Part shown: positions 1 through 5,442 of the stretch, piece by piece
Layout: each line of letters opens with the position of its first letter
Position numbering within the stretch: position 1 is the stretch's first letter
Source: Candidatus Brocadiaceae bacterium
Lineage (GTDB): Bacteria > Planctomycetota > Brocadiia > SM23-32
NCBI GenBank assembly: GCA_003551785.1
Contig: PUNP01000627.1
Coordinates: 1-6,485 of the forward strand
DNA: 6,485 nucleotides
Direction of reading: 5' to 3'
Program-made: the position numbers and the translations under genes
The notes under the pieces: model-generated
The model's database searches: none
What the model saw: only the letters and a program-made list of their open reading frames with translations
Told to the model about the DNA's origin: nothing

Positions 1-55
1 AATCGGGGGCCACAGCAGAAAATCAAACCCATCAGAACCCGTTACCGCTTATTTT

Positions 56-82
56 CTTTGCGCCTTGGCGTCTTTGCGTTAA
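56..82. repeat. CTTTGCG-type degenerate extragenic repeat
   Basis: Three imperfect units of about 8-9 bases lie head to tail: CTTTGCGCC, TTGGCGTC and TTTGCGTT, followed by AAAA. From memory, similar CTTTGCGCCTTTGCGTCTTTGCG-like sequences recur between genes in many environmental bacterial genomes. Their function is not known to me. It is called a repeat because of its internal units; the number of copies in this genome cannot be seen from one window. Confidence 0.4.
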
Positions 83-283
83 AATATCCTGATGGGGGAC
101 GGGGTTCACTGAGGACTTACCACTGAAGCGCGTCACCACACCATGTTGACCAAATTAATTTTATAGCGCATTACTTATTATAAAGGATTGAATTATGGGA
201 TACAATTGTCATTTTTCGATTGGTACCCGGTGTTTCTGTTGGCTGGGGAAAATATTGTGCGGCAGGTTCATATCCTGTTGTAT

Positions 284-313
284 TTGTGAATAATTGAAAG
301 TTTTTGGTAAAAT
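284..313 (+). promoter_or_regulatory. Possible sigma70-type promoter for the + strand oxidoreductase
   Basis: TTGTGA (284-289) and TAAAAT (308-313) are separated by 18 bases and match the -35 and -10 consensus at 4/6 and 5/6 positions. Transcription would start near 320, exactly where the repeat array begins, giving a leader of about 200 bases before the gene at 528. The region is AT-rich, so chance matches are likely. A weaker alternative is TTGACC at 146-151, which lacks a good -10. Confidence 0.25.
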
Positions 314-319
314 ACTCAG

Positions 320-404
320 TGTCAAATGTCAGTGTCAAATGGTGTTGTCAAATGGCTGTTGTCAAATGGTGTCACCATTTTGTTGTCAAATGGTGACACC
401 ATTT
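320..404. repeat. TGTCAAATGG direct-repeat array ending in a paired palindrome
   Basis: Five copies of TGTCAAATG(G) begin at 320, 333, 346, 360 and 384. The first lacks the final G. The 13-mer TGTTGTCAAATGG is exact at 343-355, 357-369 and 381-393. The last two copies run into AAATGGTGTCACCATTT (364-380) and AAATGGTGACACCATTT (388-404). Each is an odd-length palindrome with 8-base arms around one central base, and each is the exact reverse complement of the other. The pair can therefore also form one perfect 17-bp stem with a 7-base loop (381-387). It could be a multi-site operator, a leader RNA structure or a copy of a dispersed palindromic element. No protein family can be assigned from the sequence. 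Confidence 0.85.
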
Positions 405-454
405 CAGGTAAACCTAAGGTGCTTTTATGCAGTATGTTACAGTTTTAAGGTTGT

Positions 455-484
455 CTCTAAAGTGGCCTTAGCGCCGTTTTAGAG
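455..484 (+). promoter_or_regulatory. Strong leader hairpin upstream of the oxidoreductase gene
   Basis: Bases 455-466 can pair without a gap to 473-484, giving a 12-bp stem with two G-U wobbles in the centre and a 6-base loop, CTTAGC. The two wobbles pair only in + strand RNA, which favours an RNA structure in a + transcript over a DNA operator. No T-run follows (the next bases are GGGGGCTTTTCGGGG), so it is not a classical terminator. It ends 30 bases before the Shine-Dalgarno sequence. It may stabilise the leader, control translation or end an upstream transcript. I recognise no known riboswitch. Confidence 0.45.
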
Positions 485-514
485 GGGGGCTTTTCGGGGT
501 ATAAGCTTTTATAG

Positions 515-519
515 AGGAG
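515..519 (+). promoter_or_regulatory. Ribosome binding site (AGGAG)
   Basis: AGGAG lies 8 bases before the ATG at 528, which is near-ideal spacing. It supports that start over the internal ATGs at 576 and 609. Confidence 0.8.
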
Positions 520-527
520 ATATAGTT

Positions 528-1670
528 ATGGACGGCATAAAAGAATTTAACATCGGTATATTAGGGTTCGGATTCATGGGGAAGACGCATACCTATTGTC
601 ATGAGACAATGCCGTATTTCTACGAATCCCTTCCGTTCAGAGCCAGGCTCAAAGCGGTATGCACATCGCGACGCGAAACCGCCGACAGAGCGGCTGCACA
701 GTATGGGTTTGAAAGGGCGGTCACCGACCCAATGGAAGTTATCCATTCTCCTGACATCGATGTTATTCATATCTGCACGCCGAACCACCTGCACAAAGAC
801 GAACTGCTGGCAGCGATGGAGGCGGGTAAAAACATCTATTGTGACAAGCCGGTCACGTCGAATTATGCTGAAGCCCGCGTGGTGGAAAAGGCTCTGCATG
901 ATTACAGCGGAGTTCACCAGATGACTTTTAATTACCGCTTCCTGCCGGCCACAATGCGTGCTAAACAGTTGATGGAAGAGGGGGCTATCGGCACGCCTGT
1001 CTGTTTCCGTGCGTGTTTTTTGCATTCCGGCAGTCTTGACCCCGAAAAACCGCTCCAGTGGAAACTCAGCGCCGATGCCGGTGGTGGGGTTCTTAACGAT
1101 CTTGCAGTGCATGTGGTCGATCTGATGCAGCATCTGCTGGGCAGGCTGGACAGCGTCATGGCAGCGACTCGGATTCTGCATCCTGAAAGACCGGCGGACG
1201 ACGGCAGCGGACGGCTGGTTGAAGTTGATGCCGAAGACCACGCTCTGCTTACGGTGAAGCAAAACAGCGGGCTGACAGGGACGATTGAGGCGAGTAAAGT
1301 GGCCACAGGAACCCAGGACGAACTCCGTTTTGAAATACACGGTACTACAGGTGCTATTTCGTTCAATCTGATGGACCCGAACTGGCTGTGGGTTTATGAT
1401 CAAAACGCCGAATCGGAGCCGATAGGCGGCAGACGCGGTTTTACGGCGGTAGAGTGCGTGCAGCGCTATCCCGCCCCGGGCGGCAAGTTCCCTCCTGCAA
1501 AAACATCCGTCGGGTGGCTTAGATGCCATGTCGGCTGTCTTTACAACTTCATGTCCGCTTTATATGAAGGGCACCGGCCGGAACCGGGGCTGGAGACGGG
1601 AATAGACCTGATGCGATTCCTTGATGCCGCCCGCGCATCGGAAAGCCGGGGTACCTTCGTTGAGGTATAA
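528..1670 (+). CDS. Gfo/Idh/MocA family NAD(P)-dependent oxidoreductase
   Basis: This is a cytoplasmic sugar or polyol dehydrogenase-type enzyme that would use a nicotinamide cofactor to oxidise, reduce or epimerise a hydroxyl group. The N-terminal Rossmann fold starts with NIGILGFGFMGKTH (residues 8-21), which has the dinucleotide-binding GxGxxG at 13-18. ICTPNHLH (82-89) and the family's catalytic-lysine motif CDKP (105-108, Lys107) follow; most relatives have EKP. The substrate domain carries GGGVLNDLAVHVVDL (185-199) with the expected Asp191 and His195. The length of 380 residues is normal for the family. An AGGAG site supports the chosen ATG. The gene stands alone on the + strand and converges on the operon to its right. 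It shares the pattern FLHS...L...KP..WK (164-179) with the oxidoreductase at the right edge of the window, which hints at related substrates. The family is certain; the substrate is unknown. Confidence 0.93.
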   Translation: MDGIKEFNIGILGFGFMGKTHTYCHETMPYFYESLPFRARLKAVCTSRRETADRAAAQYGFERAVTDPMEVIHSPDIDVIHICTPNHLHKDELLAAMEAGKNIYCDKPVTSNYAEARVVEKALHDYSGVHQMTFNYRFLPATMRAKQLMEEGAIGTPVCFRACFLHSGSLDPEKPLQWKLSADAGGGVLNDLAVHVVDLMQHLLGRLDSVMAATRILHPERPADDGSGRLVEVDAEDHALLTVKQNSGLTGTIEASKVATGTQDELRFEIHGTTGAISFNLMDPNWLWVYDQNAESEPIGGRRGFTAVECVQRYPAPGGKFPPAKTSVGWLRCHVGCLYNFMSALYEGHRPEPGLETGIDLMRFLDAARASESRGTFVEV

Positions 1671-1710
1671 ACGTCCTAGCTGAATGTATCGAAATAGACA
1701 GCTGATTTAT

Positions 1711-1745
1711 ATTTTCGCTTTTTGTGCCGCGAGAAGAGCGAATAT
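1711..1745 (+). terminator. Imperfect hairpin between convergent genes, possible terminator
   Basis: Bases 1711-1723 can pair with 1733-1745, with one T-T mismatch and two G-U pairs, around a 9-base loop. It lies 40 bases after the oxidoreductase stop codon. The G-U pairs form only in + strand RNA, so it would act on the + transcript. It lacks a following U-run, so intrinsic termination is uncertain. A second short hairpin, TCGGTA-TTT-TACCGA (1763-1777), lies just past the YjbQ stop codon and is followed by AAAAA on the + strand. Neither is a textbook terminator. Confidence 0.3.
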
Positions 1746-1787
1746 ACACCGGCGGCATATCGTCGGTATTTTACCGAAAAACGGCCG

Positions 1788-2288
1788 TTATTCCCCGTTG
1801 ACGGTTATTCTTACTGTACGCTCCCGCTCTCTGACGGTATCGAAATCAACAAAATACACCTCACCGAATTCCCCCAATTCGCAGATCCCGTCAATCACCG
1901 GGGTACTTTCACTGCGGCCAAGAAGGCAGGAACGGAGATGGGCGTCCGTGTTGAGGCTCCATGAGGCCTCTTCACCCAGTTGACCGGTGGCATGATCGAG
2001 GTGTTTCTTTCCCGGATGCATATATTGTCCCTCCTTGCGGCACCGGGGACTGATCGTTTCAAAAACGTCCAATAAATCCTGAAGGATATATTTAGTCCCG
2101 TATATGGTCGTGTCATGCGCATCTTCCTGTATGATGACACTGCATGTGGTGTGCTGTGAATAAACAGTTACTGTTCCGTTATTGATGCCGGAGTTTTTGA
2201 CCGCCTCTTTCACATCTTTGGTGATATCGTGAAAGTTAGGGACGTGATTTCTGCTCTGCACTTTTAAACTGGAATGATAGACGGCCAT
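1788..2288 (-). CDS. YjbQ/UPF0047 family protein
   Basis: A small cytoplasmic protein of the YjbQ (UPF0047) family. E. coli YjbQ has been reported to have weak thiamine-phosphate synthase activity, but the family's true role is unsettled. The hallmarks are present in order: QHTTCSVIIQED (45-56), HPGKKHLDHATG (91-102), LNTDAHLRSCLLG (112-124) with His117, and GEVYFVDFD..R.RER (142-157). The conserved histidines resemble a metal or phosphate site. The usual GNADAHL reads LNTDAHL here. At 166 residues it is longer than the roughly 130-140 usual for the family; the extra length lies mainly in the middle. GGAG at 2296-2299, 7 bases before the ATG, supports the start. It is the last gene of the - strand group, 33 bases after the TIM-like gene. 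The family call is firm; any link to the sugar pathway is inference. Confidence 0.9.
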   Translation of the reverse strand: MAVYHSSLKVQSRNHVPNFHDITKDVKEAVKNSGINNGTVTVYSQHTTCSVIIQEDAHDTTIYGTKYILQDLLDVFETISPRCRKEGQYMHPGKKHLDHATGQLGEEASWSLNTDAHLRSCLLGRSESTPVIDGICELGEFGEVYFVDFDTVRERERTVRITVNGE

Positions 2289-2295
2289 GTTCTGT

Positions 2296-2299
2296 CTCC
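2296..2299 (-). promoter_or_regulatory. Ribosome binding site (GGAG) of the YjbQ-family gene
   Basis: On the - strand GGAG lies 7 bases before the ATG at 2288. This fixes the start of the YjbQ-family gene and shows that it has its own translation signal inside the operon. Confidence 0.65.
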
Positions 2300-2321
2300 A
2301 TAGGTAAAATTATGCGTTTAT

Positions 2322-3029
2322 TTAATGACGATCAGTCCATGCTTCTTTCATCGCTTCGACCATGAGCTGAAGCTGCTCAGCGGGTTTTTCCGCTTTAACA
2401 ATGCCGCTGGTGGCTCCGGTCGCCTCCGCTCCGAGCAAGATAATGTCATAAACATCCTGCGGGGTGCGGATGCCGGCGCTGTTAAAGACGATGATATCGC
2501 TGTTGATCGATTTGACTTTTTCCTGTGAAAGTCGGATAAAGTCTTTGTTTTTTTGGCCGACCGATTCGCCGGTGCCTATCAGGTCCGGAGGTTCGGCCAG
2601 TATCATGTTGGGTGCAAGCTGGGCTATAGCAGCGGCTTCTTCAGGAGAATCGGCACATACCAGCGTCGCCAGTCCGGCCTCGTCAGCTCTTTGTATCGAT
2701 ATGTTAATGTCGCGCAACGTCATCCGGTGCTCGGCGTGATTCAGGAGAGTGCCCTGTGCACCGGCGGCTTTAAGGGATTCTGCGAGCACATATCCGCAGC
2801 CTCTGCCTGCGGGTACAGAATCCATATGCTGAGCGAAGACAAGCAGATTTTGTGTTTCTCTTGAACATGCCGGTATATCGACATGCTGGGGGTCGAAGAC
2901 GATCTGCACACCAAATTGGCCGCTGATTTTGTCGGCGGCGACAGCCAGTTCGACAGCTTCTTGTCCGTAGACATACCCTTTGAGACCGACTTCGAATATT
3001 GGCGGCAGGAGTTGAATTCCCTCATACAT
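2322..3029 (-). CDS. Archaeal-type triosephosphate isomerase family protein
   Basis: A (beta/alpha)8-barrel protein that resembles the short archaeal triosephosphate isomerases rather than the usual bacterial TpiA of about 250 residues. The 235 residues include FAQHMD (65-70), the catalytic-His region LLNHAEHRM (95-103, His98), and AEPPDLIGTG (145-154) with the catalytic Glu146. The C-terminal phosphate-binding part, NSAGIRTPQDV and ATGATSGIVKA, is recognisable. The catalytic lysine is in GLKGY (15-19, Lys17), but the family's N-x-K Asn, which contacts the substrate, is Gly15. All three core catalytic residues are therefore present with an altered pocket. It could isomerise a triose phosphate or a related C4-C5 ketose phosphate, as TIM paralogues in erythritol pathways do. 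The ATG lies 6 bases after the hydrolase stop codon and has no strong Shine-Dalgarno, which suggests translational coupling. The fold is certain; the substrate is not. Confidence 0.88.
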   Translation of the reverse strand: MYEGIQLLPPIFEVGLKGYVYGQEAVELAVAADKISGQFGVQIVFDPQHVDIPACSRETQNLLVFAQHMDSVPAGRGCGYVLAESLKAAGAQGTLLNHAEHRMTLRDINISIQRADEAGLATLVCADSPEEAAAIAQLAPNMILAEPPDLIGTGESVGQKNKDFIRLSQEKVKSINSDIIVFNSAGIRTPQDVYDIILLGAEATGATSGIVKAEKPAEQLQLMVEAMKEAWTDRH

Positions 3030-3035
3030 TATATT

Positions 3036-4352
3036 TCATGCCTCAATCAACTGTTGTGTTTTTTCAACGAGCAGGGGACCTGTTTGCCACCCGAACTGTG
3101 CACTGGATGCCTCATAGCCTCCTTCATTATATGCCTCTTCGGTCACTATATATCCGTTAAGCTGTCCGTTGGCATAGGCTATCACGTAAGAATTCAGACA
3201 GTTCTTCTTGACTTGTAGAGCATACTCGACAAAAACTTCACAAGGCCAGCCGGCAAAGTGATCATTCCCAACACGGATAATCTGAATTTCAGCTGGGAGA
3301 CAACTCTCCTGTGCATCTTTGAGTCTTCCATCGGCTGCCGCTTTGGCCAGTGCCAGGGTATTGTTGGCGCCAAACCAGTCGCATTCGGCGGTTCTCACTT
3401 CCGGACGTGGGGCATCACTTTTGCGGAGTGATTCCAGTTTTTCCACTGATTTTTCAAGTTTCCTTTCAGCTTCTTCTACCGAGGGAAACTGCTGACGCGG
3501 CAGATCATCCAGAAAAACACTCCGGGATTGTATTTCTATGTCACTGGACAGTTCAATTCGGCTGAGGGCGTCTTCGACGGCTCTGCCAAGTATTTCGCCG
3601 ATCCGCTGCGCTTCTTCCAAGGTATTGCCTTTCGTCACATGCCGGGGGCTCTGGTTGCCTGCGGGCCCGGTGTGGTGGAGTACCGGACAGTTTTCGCCCA
3701 GGACGTTTTTCTGCAGGTATAAACGGGCCATACCGGGGAAGTCACCACTGACAAGTGTTGAATCCTCATGCAGGACGGTGGGGTGCATCGAAGATATCTG
3801 CATGCAGGCGATATTCTCACCATCCAAACCCTTAACCAGCAGCACGGGGACTTCGAGGTCGGCAGGGCCGCACGGATCACGCCTGTTCGTGCCGATTCCG
3901 GTCGCATCCGCCACCGCTGTGCCCGCCCTGGCCGGCCGGGCATCCTCATAAGCTTTAATACCGGATTCCACCATTCTGTCCAAGAAAAAATCGACATAGG
4001 CACTGTCGGCAGGTGGAACTGTCGGATCATTATCATGGGTCAGGCTGTCCAGCGTCTTTGGCCCGGAGTGAGTATGTGTTGTGGTTATCATGATGCATTC
4101 GGGCCGTATTCCCGTGCTGTCGCTGATACGCTTTCGCACATTTTCCTTGATCTCTCTGCTGATATATAAAATATCGTTAGCGATGAACATGGCTTGAGAA
4201 TCAGGATGGTCATTACTGAGGAAAAGCGCGGAGCTCCACAGCGGGTCATGTACGCCCGTGCTGCATCTTTCCGTGTAATAATAGCCGCATAAAAACTGTG
4301 AATCAGGCGGCGTTATTTCGATTTGAGTTGCGCCTGCTCTTAAATTGTTCAT
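3036..4352 (-). CDS. Neutral/alkaline ceramidase N-terminal domain hydrolase
   Basis: A probable zinc-dependent hydrolase with the catalytic domain of neutral ceramidases, which cleave an amide bond in N-acyl sphingosine. The start LRAGATQIEITPP (4-16) and the zinc-site motif TTHTHSGP (91-98, His93 and His95) are classic. SSMHPT (187-192, His190) and SGDFPG (202-207) follow. TGPAGNQSPR (228-237) matches the motif that holds the catalytic serine (here Ser235), although the usual GD is GN. Glu372 and Tyr401 (in GQLNGYIVTEEAY) match the remaining zinc ligands. There is no signal peptide, and 438 residues is much shorter than the roughly 670 of Pseudomonas ceramidase, because the C-terminal domain is absent. 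It is therefore probably a cytoplasmic enzyme acting on a small soluble amide or ester. It is closely coupled to the TIM-like gene (6-base gap). The family is firm; ceramide as substrate is unlikely. Confidence 0.9.
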   Translation of the reverse strand: MNNLRAGATQIEITPPDSQFLCGYYYTERCSTGVHDPLWSSALFLSNDHPDSQAMFIANDILYISREIKENVRKRISDSTGIRPECIMITTTHTHSGPKTLDSLTHDNDPTVPPADSAYVDFFLDRMVESGIKAYEDARPARAGTAVADATGIGTNRRDPCGPADLEVPVLLVKGLDGENIACMQISSMHPTVLHEDSTLVSGDFPGMARLYLQKNVLGENCPVLHHTGPAGNQSPRHVTKGNTLEEAQRIGEILGRAVEDALSRIELSSDIEIQSRSVFLDDLPRQQFPSVEEAERKLEKSVEKLESLRKSDAPRPEVRTAECDWFGANNTLALAKAAADGRLKDAQESCLPAEIQIIRVGNDHFAGWPCEVFVEYALQVKKNCLNSYVIAYANGQLNGYIVTEEAYNEGGYEASSAQFGWQTGPLLVEKTQQLIEA

Positions 4353-4375
4353 TTTCCAACTCGATAAAAAGGCAT

Positions 4376-4405
4376 TTTATGGTTTGATAATGCAGTAAAA
4401 GTCAA
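4376..4405 (-). promoter_or_regulatory. Possible internal promoter before the ceramidase-like gene
   Basis: On the - strand TTGACT (4400-4405) is followed, after 18 bases, by CATAAA (4376-4381). They match the sigma70 consensus at 5/6 and 4/6 positions. They lie in the 70-base gap before the gene at 4352, the widest gap in the group. A start here would leave a very short leader. Chance matches are common in such AT-rich gaps. Confidence 0.25.
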
Positions 4406-4422
4406 GTATTTTAAACGTACAA

Positions 4423-5388
4423 TCAGTAGGCAACCGTTTCCATACATTCAACCGGAGCTGCGATATTCTCACTTATAAGTACTGTCGTTTCGAGTAGTTG
4501 GAGAATAGAGCCAGGGACATAAGGCGTAACGGGGCCGTGCGTGATCAATTTCGATATCATCCTTTGCCAGCTTGAGAAATCGTTGCCAAAGCCGCCGTGG
4601 CTCTCCAGTCGTTCTCTGGCATTAACAACATCCCTGGGGCCGATAGTAGCGGCTTTGGGCGGGACATTGGCTATATCACCGCTTTGCCCGAACACACCGT
4701 GAAGCGAATTCTGAACTATCGTCAGCGGGTGGAGCGAGAGAACCTGTGCGGGCTGTTCAAAATACGGATCGTTAATATCCTCAATTATATATTCGCCACC
4801 CTCGCGGTATCCTTCGATAAGTTCAGGGCATGGGTCGATAAAAGCTATATGGCCCGCCCAGCCCGGACCGGAATATATCGTATCGGCTCCGCCTTCACCG
4901 ATATCTTCAATCAGCTTGGTATAATCATTGATATTTTCATTCGTTGGGTAATAGACATTTTTTTCCGGCGGCCTCAGATCAGGGTCTATCTTGTTGATAA
5001 AATACTTCATGAAAGAATGGCTGAATCCCGCCTTATAGCTGAGCGGAGCAATGTTGCCGTCCTGGTCCGCCCATTCATCCATGGTGAACGGGTAGAAGTT
5101 CCGGCAATCTATTCTGCAATAATTGATAATATCGGCCAGTGCGCCGTACCTGCTTACGCCGGGGTTGCCCAGTATGGCCAAAAAACGCTTATCTTCTCTG
5201 TCTGATTCCTGTATTTTACTGAAAAGATGGGCAAATTTGAAATTGCCGGGATTCTTGCAAATCCGGATATTAAAATTGGGGTTTGGGTGCTCTGTCAGAC
5301 TTTTGCCTGTAAGTCGTCGAACACGTTCCAAAACATCTTTATCTCGAAACGGAATCCATTTTGCCGGTTCAAAATCAAAATTCGACAT
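4423..5388 (-). CDS. Divergent NagB-type sugar-phosphate isomerase/deaminase
   Basis: A probable member of the glucosamine-6-phosphate deaminase/6-phosphogluconolactonase superfamily. I recognise it by motif order rather than overall likeness. LAILGNPGVSR (70-80) would be the N-terminal phosphate loop. FYPFTMDEW (98-106) matches NagB FNMDEYV, with Asp104 at the proton-transfer Asp72 of E. coli NagB. SGPGWAGHIAFIDP (173-186) matches GVGNDGHIAFNEP: His180 equals His143, but Asp141 is Ala178 and Glu148 is Asp185. PPKAATIGPRDVVNARE (243-259) matches the ALTVGVGTLLDAEEV helix, and the tail ISENIAAPVECMETVAY fits the NagB C-terminus. At 321 residues it exceeds NagB (about 266) by an N-terminal extension of roughly 30-50 residues. 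AGGAG, 9 bases upstream, supports the ATG. It follows the second oxidoreductase by 54 bases. A changed or non-deaminating reaction is likely; the substrate is unknown. Confidence 0.75.
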   Translation of the reverse strand: MSNFDFEPAKWIPFRDKDVLERVRRLTGKSLTEHPNPNFNIRICKNPGNFKFAHLFSKIQESDREDKRFLAILGNPGVSRYGALADIINYCRIDCRNFYPFTMDEWADQDGNIAPLSYKAGFSHSFMKYFINKIDPDLRPPEKNVYYPTNENINDYTKLIEDIGEGGADTIYSGPGWAGHIAFIDPCPELIEGYREGGEYIIEDINDPYFEQPAQVLSLHPLTIVQNSLHGVFGQSGDIANVPPKAATIGPRDVVNARERLESHGGFGNDFSSWQRMISKLITHGPVTPYVPGSILQLLETTVLISENIAAPVECMETVAY

Positions 5389-5397
5389 GTGATTCTT

Positions 5398-5402
5398 CTC
5401 CT
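5398..5402 (-). promoter_or_regulatory. Ribosome binding site (AGGAG) of the NagB-like gene
   Basis: AGGAG on the - strand lies 9 bases before the ATG at 5388. This confirms that start and hence that the N-terminal extension of the NagB-like protein is real. Confidence 0.75.
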
Positions 5403-5442
5403 ATAAAAGAAAGTCAATTAGTAAAGCATTCAGTGAAACTCG

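Larger units (their letters stand above)
1..527. other. Non-coding region upstream of the first oxidoreductase gene
   Basis: This stretch holds no credible gene. It is more AT-rich than the genes that follow, and its only reading frame of note (294-482) starts with TTG and encodes a low-complexity peptide made by a DNA repeat. From left to right it contains a CTTTGCG-type extragenic motif (about 56-80), an AT-rich segment (about 150-200), a possible promoter (284-313), a direct-repeat and palindrome array (320-404), a long predicted hairpin (455-484) and the ribosome binding site of the oxidoreductase gene (515-519). Whatever controls that gene probably lies here. The gene further left is outside the window, so part of this region may belong to its 3' flank. 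Confidence 0.7.

Noticed and set aside
320..404. CRISPR array
   Set aside because: The repeat units are only 10-13 bases, the spacing is 13-24 bases with no distinct spacers, and there are no cas genes.
294..482. Small + strand reading frame of 62 codons
   Set aside because: It starts with TTG without a good ribosome binding site. Its peptide is a low-complexity product of the TGTCAAATGG repeats.
561..1529. Long antisense reading frame of 322 codons opposite the first oxidoreductase
   Set aside because: It lies wholly inside a gene with clear family motifs on the other strand, and its product shows no recognisable domain. It is best explained by codon bias leaving the opposite strand open.
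1780..1789. AACGGCCGTT palindrome as a terminator for the - strand operon
   Set aside because: The palindrome has no loop, overlaps the YjbQ stop codon and could form only a three-base-pair hairpin.
4597..5205. + strand reading frame of 202 codons opposite the NagB-like gene
   Set aside because: The - strand frame has a good ribosome binding site and NagB-type motifs in order. The + product shows no recognisable domain.
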